IMG/VR virus record: IMGVR_UViG_3300029787_000023
Location: 1-64,000 of that record
Direction: 5' to 3' (one strand)
Source: a virus
Length of the DNA stretch: 64,000 bases
Position numbers and translations under genes: made by a program. The notes under the pieces were generated by a model. That model was not told the origin of the DNA. It worked only from the letters and a program-made list of their open reading frames with translations, and did no database searches. This document shows, one piece after another, positions 1 through 6,519 of this stretch (position 1 is its first letter; each line of letters starts with the position of its first letter).

Positions 1-148
1 ATCGTCCGTGGTACTCACCAGGCTCGATGAGCGCGCGGGGTCCGCACGGCTCGCCTTGTATGTCCGTGAAAGCTTTAGCCCCGTTGACCTTCCGAGAAAG
101 GGATGCGAGGGCGATGGCTTGAATAGGGGTCACAAGTTTGTTTGACAT
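1..148 (-). CDS. Partial small protein of unknown function
   Basis: Leftward reading frame beginning at the ATG at 148 and open to the window edge (49 codons visible). The visible protein begins MSNKLVTPIQAIALASLSRK and includes EPCGPRALIEPGEYHGR. A GGAG ribosome binding site lies about 8 bases upstream, which supports the start. I do not recognise the family. The rest of the gene lies outside the window. It faces away from the palindrome-rich region to its right, so its promoter is probably there. Confidence 0.6.
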   Translation of the reverse strand, partial: MSNKLVTPIQAIALASLSRKVNGAKAFTDIQGEPCGPRALIEPGEYHGR

Positions 149-400
149 TGGTTTATCTCCATTGTCAGGGTTTTGGTTTATCGCTTGTTTCGACTGGCCG
201 CCGTTGCCGCACTGTCGAGACCTCAACCTCATTCTGAGTCGTCACCCCTTGAACCTCCAATATTCCAAGGGACTGCCTTATGAGAGGGAGCGTCTATTGA
301 GATTTCAAAGAACTGTCGTTGGGGTGTTCCCCCCTCGACATCTATAGTTTATGACATCCTGGAAATAATGCAACTATTATTTTAAAATAAATCGATACAG

Positions 401-413
401 TAGGTTCGACCTA
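401..413. repeat. Perfect palindrome TAGGT-TCG-ACCTA
   Basis: Five-base arms around a three-base centre, next to the AT-rich island. It is a possible protein-binding site in the control region. No other copy was noticed. Confidence 0.4.
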
Positions 414-467
414 TGTTTTCGTCGACCCCTTGTTTCCTCTATATAAAGGAACCACCACATAGAAGTA

Positions 468-480
468 TTGACAAGTCAAG
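468..480. promoter_or_regulatory. Operator-like palindrome TTGAC-AA-GTCAA(G)
   Basis: Five-base inverted repeat made of the TTGAC/GTCAA half-sites that recur at 556-569, 675-714, 44381-44408 and 61512-61527. It is plausibly bound by the phage HTH repressor, which is an inference. Confidence 0.4.
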
Positions 481-555
481 ACTGAGCTTCCTTGTTTCCT
501 ATATCGCATAGTCAATCTACCAGTGAGTAGAATCTACTTGTCTCGGGCTCCCCTC

Positions 556-569
556 CTTGACGTGTCAAG
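556..569. promoter_or_regulatory. Operator-like palindrome CTTGAC-GT-GTCAAG
   Basis: Perfect inverted repeat with six-base arms and a two-base centre. It uses the same half-site as the operator overlapping the repressor promoter at 44381-44396, but with shorter spacing. Confidence 0.45.
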
Positions 570-674
570 TCCAACCCTGATCCTCCGCGTGAGGGGCGCG
601 GTCCGACCTCCGATGATAGCGGCGACGATCTGCGAACCCGATTCCCTCAGGTAGTTTCGAGGGGTGCTGTTGTT

Positions 675-714
675 TTGTCAAGAAGCGAAAGACCCCACCA
701 CCCCCGCTTGACAA
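675..714. repeat. Inverted repeat TTGTCAAG ... CTTGACAA
   Basis: Eight-base perfect inverted repeat (675-682 and 707-714) flanking a C-rich stretch. The right arm contains a consensus -35 box, TTGACA (708-713), pointing at the gene that starts at 823. No good -10 box follows at the right spacing. Confidence 0.35.
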
Positions 715-822
715 TACTCAGGATTCCTTCGTAGGGCCGTTTCATTCGACGTGTGTAGTTTTCAAACTCCATACCAGCTTGTCAAAGGACACGTCGGTTG
801 TTATGCTGTCTGTGGAGGTATC

Positions 823-1368
823 ATGGATATTACGCTTACCCTGGATGACGTCGTTCTCGAGCGTCTAAACGCTGCGATCGAAGAGATGAAGCAGACACCT
901 ACAGTCATGGAGCTGGGAGTGCAGGTCACTCACGAGATGGTGGCTCGGGCTGCGCTGATGCGCGGGCTCAAGACATTCAAGTGTCAGTCTCTCGAGTCTC
1001 CCGCGGATACCGCACCTGCGGAGGGACCCAAGCCCAAAGCCGCGAAAAAACCTGAGCCGCCGCCGAAACCCGATACCAAGGTGGAAACCAACGCCTCGGG
1101 GGAAGTCGTGCCGCCGTCAGGTTGGCAGAAGTGGAGCGAGAACGAGCGTGTGCCTTCGGGTCAGGAAGACTGCCACGACTACTACAAGCGCCACGGCTGG
1201 AAGCGCTGGTGGGGAGACGCTACGGGTGAGACCATCTCATTTTACTGGAGCCCTGACGTGCAGCTACAGGAGCTCGAGCCCTTTCCCGGCGCGAGCCCGG
1301 TCGGTAAGAAGGTCGCAGTGCAGAAAACCCCGTGGGGGCCAGGGCATATCATCCCCCACGGGTGGTAG
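823..1368 (+). CDS. Putative ribbon-helix-helix-like regulator, 181 aa
   Basis: Start chosen at the ATG at 823 because a GGAGG site lies at 814-818. A longer frame back to 751 lacks such a site. The first 55 or so residues (MDITLTLDDVVLERLNAAIEE, then a helix ending ARAALMRGLKTF) alternate a short strand with two helices, as in ribbon-helix-helix DNA-binding proteins. A Pro/Lys/Glu-rich linker (about residues 60-95) leads to an unrecognised C-terminal domain rich in Trp and Tyr. It sits just downstream of the palindrome-rich region, as expected of an early regulator. It ends two bases before the end of a convergent gene. The function is inferred from fold resemblance only. Confidence 0.6.
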   Translation: MDITLTLDDVVLERLNAAIEEMKQTPTVMELGVQVTHEMVARAALMRGLKTFKCQSLESPADTAPAEGPKPKAAKKPEPPPKPDTKVETNASGEVVPPSGWQKWSENERVPSGQEDCHDYYKRHGWKRWWGDATGETISFYWSPDVQLQELEPFPGASPVGKKVAVQKTPWGPGHIIPHGW

Positions 1369-1370
1369 TT

Positions 1371-1613
1371 TCAGGGCTGTAGATCGAGCCACTTCTCTGC
1401 GACGCGTGCTGCGTCTTCTGCGCTGACTCCGTTGATGAGGATCTCACCACCAGAGAAGCCGACAGCTACGGTGGACCTTGCGACCCGAATCGAGTACGCG
1501 TACTTCAAGTTGATGTACTGCGTCGTCAGGTTGTTCGTGCCTTCTTGGAGCGTCTCGAAGACCACGACTGGGTTCTTCGCAGACTCTGGAAATACTACTT
1601 CTGTGCTTTTCAT
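1371..1613 (-). CDS. Hypothetical 80-aa protein
   Basis: Last gene of the leftward head operon. Its ATG overlaps the stop of the scaffold-like gene (ATGA), which indicates translational coupling. The protein looks beta-rich, with a stretch reading VGFSGGEILINGVSAEDAAR, and could be a small virion or regulatory protein. I do not recognise the family. No membrane segment or cysteine is present. It converges tightly on the 823-1368 gene with no terminator visible between them. Confidence 0.65.
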   Translation of the reverse strand: MKSTEVVFPESAKNPVVVFETLQEGTNNLTTQYINLKYAYSIRVARSTVAVGFSGGEILINGVSAEDAARVAEKWLDLQP

Positions 1614-2533
1614 TTGAGTGTCTGTGCCTCACGCCGTAAGGCGTCCATGATTTCGTTGAAACCTCGAGCTTCGCCCTGAGATGTGCCGCCTGCCTGACCT
1701 GTACCCAGGTTCATCAGACTCATCGACTGAGGAACGGGCTCGGGTTCAGGGGCAGCAGGTACGGGCTCGGGCATCTTGTATTTACCGCGGACCATAGCCA
1801 ACGCGTCGCTTCGTTCAATTCCGCCTGTGCATAGAACACAGAGGCTGTAGAACGCTTCGTCATTGGCGTATACGTCTTCGGCAGTTTCTTTGATCCAGGT
1901 CTCGAACTCGTCAACCGCCGAGGTGATCTCCGCTTCTTCACGAGCCTTGACCTGGCTCTCGAACTCTTGGATTCGGCCTATAGCGTCATCACGTTCCTTC
2001 ATCAGAGCTTCCAGCTCCTCAGTTCTCCCGCTTGATGCTTGACCTACACTCTTCTCGTGCTCTTCTTTGAGCGCCGACAAGCGCTCTTCGTGAGACTTCT
2101 TTAGCGTAGCGATCTCTGTCTTGAGATCTGCAATCGGATCCTTCTCTCCGTACAACCACTTGCTGACGCGTGTTTCCTGATTCTTGATGACCGCTTCGCG
2201 ATCCTCGAGTGCCTTACGGCGAGCAGCATTGTCTTCGAATGCCTTGGTATACCCGCGCTGCCAGTTCTTGTACTTCGTCTCCATGCCTTGAAGTAGAGCC
2301 TGTCGCGTACCTTCTTCGAACTTGTTGAACCATTCAGCATCTTTCATGCTGCTAACTTCACCATTCCAGTCAATGACTGCAGATGTGTCAGAGTCGGCGG
2401 ACGCCTCTACGGGCGCCGCCTCTTCTGCTGGTTCACTTGCTTCGATAGAATCTGTAGCATCGACAGGTTCAGTAGCTTCTACGGCTTCACTGCTATCCTG
2501 AGGTTCGACTACCTCTCCTTCAATCTCACTCAT
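1610..2533 (-). CDS. Putative capsid scaffolding protein, 307 aa
   Basis: The N-terminal 55 residues are extremely acidic and repetitive (Glu/Ala/Ser/Asp). A long charged helical region with predicted coiled coil follows (about residues 75-215), then a Pro-rich spacer (PEPVPAAPEPEPVPQ) and a short basic C-terminus ending RREAQTLK. Acidic coiled-coil proteins with a basic C-terminal end, encoded with portal and terminase, are typical of phage scaffolds, where the basic tail binds the coat protein. The major capsid gene itself lies on the opposite strand at 10535. The role rests on composition and location rather than on a recognised domain. Confidence 0.6.
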   Translation of the reverse strand: MSEIEGEVVEPQDSSEAVEATEPVDATDSIEASEPAEEAAPVEASADSDTSAVIDWNGEVSSMKDAEWFNKFEEGTRQALLQGMETKYKNWQRGYTKAFEDNAARRKALEDREAVIKNQETRVSKWLYGEKDPIADLKTEIATLKKSHEERLSALKEEHEKSVGQASSGRTEELEALMKERDDAIGRIQEFESQVKAREEAEITSAVDEFETWIKETAEDVYANDEAFYSLCVLCTGGIERSDALAMVRGKYKMPEPVPAAPEPEPVPQSMSLMNLGTGQAGGTSQGEARGFNEIMDALRREAQTLK

Positions 2534-2534
2534 C

Positions 2535-3107
2535 TTACATCATCCCCTCTGGAGGCATCCCGCCGCCTGGTCCCATAGGAGGTGCCATAGGAGCGCCCAT
2601 CGGAGGTCCGCCGGCCATGGCGGGGTCCATCATCGGGTCCATTGGAGGCGGCGCGCCTGCTTCGGCCTTCTGTGCTGCGAGTTCAAGAAGACGCATACGG
2701 AGTTGGAAGTCGTCGCGAATTCGATCAGCAAGCTCCTGCGGCGAGAGCCCTTCAGTCTCGGCCATCTCTTGTGCGGCGTCGTAGACAGCCTGGGCCTGAA
2801 CTTCGTCAGCGCCAAGAACTTCCATGAGTGGTCCCAGTTCCATGTCGTCCTCAGGCATATCGCCCTCGGGTCCTGCGCCTGCGGCCATGGGGTCCATAGT
2901 CGGCTCGACCGGGGGTGCCCCCATGTCGCCTGCCATTTCGTCTTCGAGTGCCATCGTTCCTTCCTTTTGCCCTTGTAGGGTCGTGTAAAGCTTCATATTG
3001 ATAAGATCAATAAGGGGTCGAATGTCTCTATCGAAAGAGACGGGTTTCTTGTTTTGTAGTATGTCCTGCGCGTTGCTCAGGATTTGCTCTTCGCTTAACT
3101 CAGCCAT
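2535..3107 (-). CDS. Met/Pro/Gly-rich virion-operon protein, 190 aa
   Basis: The frame extends back to 3164, but the ATG at 3107 overlaps the stop of the upstream gene and is the likelier start (MAELSEEQILSNAQDIL). The middle holds a helical segment (about residues 95-150). The C-terminus is a low-complexity tail of Pro, Met and Gly ending GMPPEGMM. The function is unknown. Its place between portal and scaffold-like genes suggests a head-assembly or minor capsid role. Confidence 0.6.
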   Translation of the reverse strand: MAELSEEQILSNAQDILQNKKPVSFDRDIRPLIDLINMKLYTTLQGQKEGTMALEDEMAGDMGAPPVEPTMDPMAAGAGPEGDMPEDDMELGPLMEVLGADEVQAQAVYDAAQEMAETEGLSPQELADRIRDDFQLRMRLLELAAQKAEAGAPPPMDPMMDPAMAGGPPMGAPMAPPMGPGGGMPPEGMM

Positions 3108-3591
3108 TGCTCTGCCCCGCTTGAGTGATCTTGGTTCCCGCACTACTAACGTGAACCTTCTCACCTTTCTTGAGTGTTTTCTTGACTGCCTTGGCCTCGG
3201 CTTTCATCTCAGCCACCATCTTGTTGTTGAGCCCCTTCTCTTTCCGATGCGCCCACTGACGATGACGAGCTTCGTCGGCTCGAGTCCGTTTGTCTGTGGC
3301 GCTGTCACTCTCGACAAGGATCTGCTTGCCGGGGAAGCGGGACTGGATGGCGCCCATGGCTCTGTCGTATTGCTCTTGGGTCTCGCAGACGCCGAAAGCA
3401 CCTAAATCGACTTTCTTGAAGCTCTTGAGTCCGCCGCCTTTGACCCCAGGAAATTTACCGTGACCCCAATTAACAGAACGAGACCCACCGCAATCTGGAC
3501 ACGCAGGGGGACCGTCCGACCTTCTGTAAAAGACATGGTCCTCCCTGTAGTCGCATGAACTGCACTTCAATCCGTGGGCAACAAAAGACAT
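3100..3591 (-). CDS. Zinc-ribbon protein with Lys-rich C-terminus, 163 aa
   Basis: Two CxxC pairs (CSSC near residue 10 and CPDC near 32) form an N-terminal zinc ribbon of the FmdB or rubredoxin-like type. A conserved-looking core (VDLGAFGVCETQEQYDRAMG) follows, then a highly basic helical C-terminus (KAEAKAVKKTLKKGEK). It is encoded in the head operon. Small zinc-ribbon proteins of this design are common in phages, but I know of no assigned function. The final codons overlap the next gene by eight bases. Confidence 0.6.
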   Translation of the reverse strand: MSFVAHGLKCSSCDYREDHVFYRRSDGPPACPDCGGSRSVNWGHGKFPGVKGGGLKSFKKVDLGAFGVCETQEQYDRAMGAIQSRFPGKQILVESDSATDKRTRADEARHRQWAHRKEKGLNNKMVAEMKAEAKAVKKTLKKGEKVHVSSAGTKITQAGQSNG

Positions 3592-3593
3592 AC

Positions 3594-3698
3594 TCAGTAG
3601 GACCCTTTAGACTTTCCGTTGCCGGTTCCGCCTGCTTTGGCTTTCATTTCTTTGAGCTTCTTTTTAGCCGGGTCTTCTTTCTTCTTTTTTCCGTACAT
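3594..3698 (-). CDS. 34-aa very basic protein
   Basis: Small frame fitting exactly between two larger genes of the same strand. It begins MYGKKKKEDPAKKKLKEMKA and ends GNGKSKGSY. An AGAGGT site precedes the ATG. About a third of the residues are lysine. It is one of several Lys-rich mini-proteins in this operon, which are candidates for DNA-neutralising capsid components. Evidence is gene packing, ribosome binding site and composition. Confidence 0.55.
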   Translation of the reverse strand: MYGKKKKEDPAKKKLKEMKAKAGGTGNGKSKGSY

Positions 3699-3708
3699 AT
3701 CAACCTCT

Positions 3709-3996
3709 TTATGTGAATGGGGTTCCGCGACCGCCAGAACTGGCGAGTAGCTTCTCGAATCTAGCTTCATAGTTCGGTGGTGCTTGCACGTCTGCCACGG
3801 GCTTCTTTGCTTCCATTTCTACAGGTTCGGGTGCTGCTGCGGCTCCCTGCGCCCTTGTGTCAGGTCGTGTCTGTCCCATGATCATGGCGGCACGCTCGTC
3901 GCGGCTTGCGCCCGACCAGGCAGACACTTCGATTCCCATACCGGCTGGCGGGAACTGAGCGTCGAGAACTGCGTCGGTGGGTTGTACCATTGCCAT
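3709..3996 (-). CDS. Hypothetical 95-aa protein
   Basis: Begins MAMVQPTDAVLDAQFPPAG with two in-frame ATGs three bases apart. Composition is Ala/Pro/Glu-rich with a disordered middle and an end reading LLASSGGRGTPFT. It starts one base after the stop of the upstream gene. No domain was recognised. By location it is a head-operon accessory protein. Confidence 0.55.
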   Translation of the reverse strand: MAMVQPTDAVLDAQFPPAGMGIEVSAWSGASRDERAAMIMGQTRPDTRAQGAAAAPEPVEMEAKKPVADVQAPPNYEARFEKLLASSGGRGTPFT

Positions 3997-3997
3997 G

Positions 3998-4345
3998 CTA
4001 CTTACCCTTCGTCGCTTTGTAGTGCGATTTACCGACTTGGTGCTCGCTCTGCCTTACGGGTCTGCTCGCGGGCTCCTTACTCGCCTTCTTTACCTGACGC
4101 TTAAAAGCCTGATCTTGCACTTTTGCCTTCATAGCGTCGAGGATGTCTCGTGGGTTGGGGGTGGACCGGCTGAGCTGTTTTGCTTTTCGGGATCGAACCT
4201 TCTCGACCTTCTTCTCGCCCTTCTCCAGAATCTTCTTCGCCTGCCCCTCTTGCTTGATGTTCTTAGCGGCGGTCTTCACGTCTTTGACATCTTGCTTCAC
4301 TTTCTGGCGAGCTTCTTGTTTTGGATTGAGTTCTTTGTCTGCCAT
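3998..4345 (-). CDS. Lys-rich helical protein, 115 aa
   Basis: Start set at the ATG at 4345 (MADKELNPKQEARQKVKQDV) because a GGAGA site lies eight bases upstream. The frame extends further to 4366 without such support. The protein is almost entirely charged helix, with many KxxK and KxxxK repeats and strong positive charge, so it may be a coiled coil or bind nucleic acid. It lies directly downstream of the YkuD-like gene. The function is unknown. Confidence 0.6.
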   Translation of the reverse strand: MADKELNPKQEARQKVKQDVKDVKTAAKNIKQEGQAKKILEKGEKKVEKVRSRKAKQLSRSTPNPRDILDAMKAKVQDQAFKRQVKKASKEPASRPVRQSEHQVGKSHYKATKGK

Positions 4346-4347
4346 GA

Positions 4348-5001
4348 TTATTCTCCGAAGGGCCACTGAAGAAGGATATAACTGAACTTGTCTCCGTACG
4401 ACCTGGCTGATTTACGGCACAGATCGAGGAAGGCGACAAAATGCGCCGGGTCTTGTATCACCTGGCAGCCTGCCGAGTATAATCCAACCTTCGACACAAG
4501 TCGATGAGCTGACCCACGATGGCAGTTGATCCCGAAGTAACCCCAGTGCTTCTCGCCTTCAGCGTCTACCTGGTCGTCTTTGTCATTGTCGCGATAGACG
4601 GCTACCTGACCGCTGTGCTGCACTAACGCGGGGTACTGCCCTCGGTGCATTCCAAGTTGCCAGCAACTCTTGAACTGAATGTTCTCGCAGAGCACCGCAG
4701 TTCCACCACGAGAGGGGTTCCCTTTCTCGAGCCAGGTGGTGCCTGGGTCTGTGGTTGCGGGGTATAGGTCCATCTGCAGCGTGCCTTCATCGTCATGGTA
4801 TAAAGCGCCGACCCAATCATCCCACATGTCTGACTGCGTGTCATCATTCCTGATACCGAAGAGAGTCAGGTTGTACGGTCCTTTGAAGACGCGCCCACCG
4901 ACTGCGCGGATCTGGTCCGCTACTTTTTCTGGGCTTAGGCCCAGGGGGCCAGGCAGAGCCTTCGACAAGTCTTGATTACATACTGGACACTTCTCAGTCA
5001 C
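4348..5001 (-). CDS. YkuD-like (L,D-transpeptidase-fold) protein, lysin candidate, 217 aa
   Basis: Start set at the GTG at 5001, with AGGAGG six bases upstream and the GTG overlapping the previous stop. The frame back to 5046 would overlap the upstream gene by 49 bases. A CPVC pair opens the protein. The C-terminal half carries a motif like the YkuD active site: H161, 14 residues, then S176-A-G-C179. It is preceded by a conserved-looking core with TTDPG (84-87) and MHRGQY (118-123). This family is common in phages and I recall it mostly as hypothetical. YkuD enzymes act on peptidoglycan cross-links. No other lysin was found in the window, so this is the best candidate for a cell-wall enzyme. 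Confidence 0.6.
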   Translation of the reverse strand: MTEKCPVCNQDLSKALPGPLGLSPEKVADQIRAVGGRVFKGPYNLTLFGIRNDDTQSDMWDDWVGALYHDDEGTLQMDLYPATTDPGTTWLEKGNPSRGGTAVLCENIQFKSCWQLGMHRGQYPALVQHSGQVAVYRDNDKDDQVDAEGEKHWGYFGINCHRGSAHRLVSKVGLYSAGCQVIQDPAHFVAFLDLCRKSARSYGDKFSYILLQWPFGE

Positions 5002-5417
5002 GCGCCACCTCCTGCCCAGACAATACAGACTCTTGCCGAGGCGCATTTGAAATCAAGGGCTTGGCAATAACCAAGGTCTCCTGCATCGATGGCTTGCTCG
5101 GGGTCAGCCTCATCTCCGATACCAGTTGCAATGCAGGTAAGTGTTTGGTCTGTCGTGTCGAAGAAGCTGCAGTTAGCGCAACGCATCGTCATCACGTTCT
5201 CGACCGTGTCATTGAATCGTTCTGCGTACTTCTGCCAGAACTCGTCGTTACCGCCTTCATCGTCGAGACCTGGGTTCGCCGGCCCGTACTCTTTGTCGTC
5301 GAGTGCGTCTTGACGGTTCTTGAGGTTGAGCTCAAGGTTCACAGTGGGCTCAGGGCAGGCCGCTTCGGTCTGGGCGTCTTGCCGTAGGGTTCCGATCATT
5401 TCGTCGTATTCAGCCAT
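4998..5417 (-). CDS. Cys-rich conserved phage protein, 139 aa
   Basis: The acidic N-terminus (about 75 residues) is followed by a cysteine cluster: CANC, then single cysteines in LTCIATG, GYCQAL, FKCASA and RVCIVW. The spacing resembles small phage proteins thought to bind a metal or an iron-sulfur cluster (HiPIP-like), but I cannot assign the cofactor from sequence alone. It sits in the head operon immediately before the YkuD-like gene, whose GTG start overlaps its stop. The function is unknown. Confidence 0.55.
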   Translation of the reverse strand: MAEYDEMIGTLRQDAQTEAACPEPTVNLELNLKNRQDALDDKEYGPANPGLDDEGGNDEFWQKYAERFNDTVENVMTMRCANCSFFDTTDQTLTCIATGIGDEADPEQAIDAGDLGYCQALDFKCASARVCIVWAGGGA

Positions 5418-5418
5418 C

Positions 5419-5685
5419 TCAACCTCTGCTGTACTTCTTGCGTTTCTTTTCTTTCAGCTCGTAGTAGTCGTCGCCCTTCTTTCGATTGGTGGCACGGGCG
5501 ACGATTCTTACGTTCTCGAGATTCTTACTACCGCCTTTCGACAAAGGCTTCTTATGGTCGGCTTCTCGAGGATCACCCTTCTTGAGCCCTACCTCACGAC
5601 GTGCTTTGTTTCGCGCAGCCCGGTTCTTCTTCTGCTCGGGCATCTTGTGGTACTCGTCGTACTCTTTGCGGTAGTTGCGTGCCAT
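5419..5685 (-). CDS. HNH endonuclease-like protein, 88 aa
   Basis: A very basic small protein with the HNH core. DHKKPLSKGGSKNLENVRIV carries the His of the first strand and the Asn of the loop, and ATNRKKG follows. Short HNH proteins next to terminase and portal genes often assist DNA packaging. This one lies in the same operon as both. The last His is not obvious, so the motif may be an HNN/HNR variant. The start at 5685 overlaps the stop of the upstream gene. Confidence 0.7.
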   Translation of the reverse strand: MARNYRKEYDEYHKMPEQKKNRAARNKARREVGLKKGDPREADHKKPLSKGGSKNLENVRIVARATNRKKGDDYYELKEKKRKKYSRG

Positions 5686-5918
5686 TATGCTACCGCGCTT
5701 TTTTCGCGTCGCTTGGACTCCGCGTTCATTTCGGCTTTGGTAAGCGTACCTTCCTTGTACTGCTTGGATGCACTAGCTTGCGCCTTCGCTTCCTTCTCTT
5801 CGTTCTTTGCCCCTCTTACGTATTTAGCGGGGCGTTCCTCTCCTCCGCGCGTGACGTAAGGTTGCTTTCGTCTGCCTTGTACGGCTTTGCGCATCATCTT
5901 TCTTTTCTTGTCAGCCAT
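5685..5918 (-). CDS. Basic 77-aa protein
   Basis: Start set at the ATG at 5918, with GAGGT upstream. The longer frame to 5987 has no ribosome site and would overlap the upstream gene. The protein is rich in Lys and Arg (MADKKRKMMRKAVQGRRKQP) with a helical, Ala/Lys/Glu-rich C-terminal half. No domain was recognised. It belongs to the run of highly charged small proteins in the head operon. Confidence 0.55.
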   Translation of the reverse strand: MADKKRKMMRKAVQGRRKQPYVTRGGEERPAKYVRGAKNEEKEAKAQASASKQYKEGTLTKAEMNAESKRREKSAVA

Positions 5919-5920
5919 GA

Positions 5921-6211
5921 CTACCTCAAATCCGTATCGTGTTTCTTGCTGCCTTTGAGGAAGCTGTTGACCCGACCCATGGCCCACTGATGGGCGGACA
6001 CGCCAGGACGGGAGCCTGATGAGAAGAATGCGCCCAGACCTCGCTTGTAGACTTTAATCAGAGTAGCCAGGCTCACACCTTCTTTCTCTGCGGCTTTCTT
6101 GCGAAGAGTCTCTCTGGTCTTCTCACTGACCTTCTTACCCTCGCCGCTAGCCTCGTCTTTCTTGCCTTGCTTGCGCTTTTCGTACTCGCTCTTGCCTTTC
6201 TTCTTAGCCAT
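5921..6211 (-). CDS. DUF5824-like protein, 96 aa
   Basis: Start set at the ATG at 6211, since AGGAG lies eight bases upstream. A second ATG at 6217 is too close to that site. After a Lys-rich leader comes a helix (VSEKTRETLRKKAAEKEGVS), then TLIKVYKRGLGAFFSSGSRP, then HQWAMGRVNSFLKG and the terminal KHDTDL. I recall this order from the DUF5824 phage family, which is of unknown function. No database search was possible. Confidence 0.65.
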   Translation of the reverse strand: MAKKKGKSEYEKRKQGKKDEASGEGKKVSEKTRETLRKKAAEKEGVSLATLIKVYKRGLGAFFSSGSRPGVSAHQWAMGRVNSFLKGSKKHDTDLR

Positions 6212-6519
6212 TACCATTTCTCCTTGTTGGCCCAGTATGCCGCGCTCATCTTGCCCTTCTTGATGTTCTTAGCGTGGCGGGCTTTGAAGCTGGCCCTCTT
6301 CTTCTTCATCTTTTCGGTTTCACCCTCTTTGGGCTTACCAGCGGTCTTTGCGCCTTGCTCACCGAAGCGTATGATCTTGAACTTACCCCCTTCGCAGGCC
6401 AGCACGATGTGACTCTTCTTCGGGTGGCTGGGTGTACGCTTCGGCTTATTGCAACCTTCGAGGCCATGTTCGGCCAAGATCTTCTTCTTGCGTACAGCGG
6501 TGTAGTAGTCGTCAGCCAT
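6211..6519 (-). CDS. Conserved basic phage protein, 102 aa (DUF6321-like)
   Basis: The core FKIIRFGEQGAKTAGKPKEG is followed by KKKRASFKARHAKN and ends SAAYWANKEKW. This layout (IRFG, then a basic RASF/RARH stretch, then a terminal YW) resembles small proteins of marine phages grouped, as I recall, under DUF6321. The function is unknown. It sits directly downstream of portal with touching start and stop codons, so a head or neck role is plausible. Confidence 0.55.
   Translation of the reverse strand: MADDYYTAVRKKKILAEHGLEGCNKPKRTPSHPKKSHIVLACEGGKFKIIRFGEQGAKTAGKPKEGETEKMKKKRASFKARHAKNIKKGKMSAAYWANKEKW

Larger units (their letters stand above)
149..822. promoter_or_regulatory. Palindrome-rich non-coding region
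   Basis: About 670 bases with no convincing gene, lying between a leftward gene (starts at 148) and a rightward gene (starts at 823). It holds an AT-rich island (about 361-400), the direct repeat CCTTGTTTCCT at 428-438 and 490-500, and several palindromes built from TTGAC/GTCAA half-sites (468-480, 556-569, 675-714). The same half-sites flank the HTH repressor near 44390. This looks like a bidirectional control region and could include an origin. No -10 box could be matched confidently to the TTGACA at 708-713. Confidence 0.55.

Noticed and set aside
138-347. Rightward 69-residue frame in the left control region
   Set aside because: No ribosome site, odd composition, and it lies across the palindrome-rich non-coding DNA and the start of the leftward gene.
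1148-1426. 92-residue Arg/Ser-rich frame
   Set aside because: It is a shifted reading of the 823-1368 gene with no start signal.
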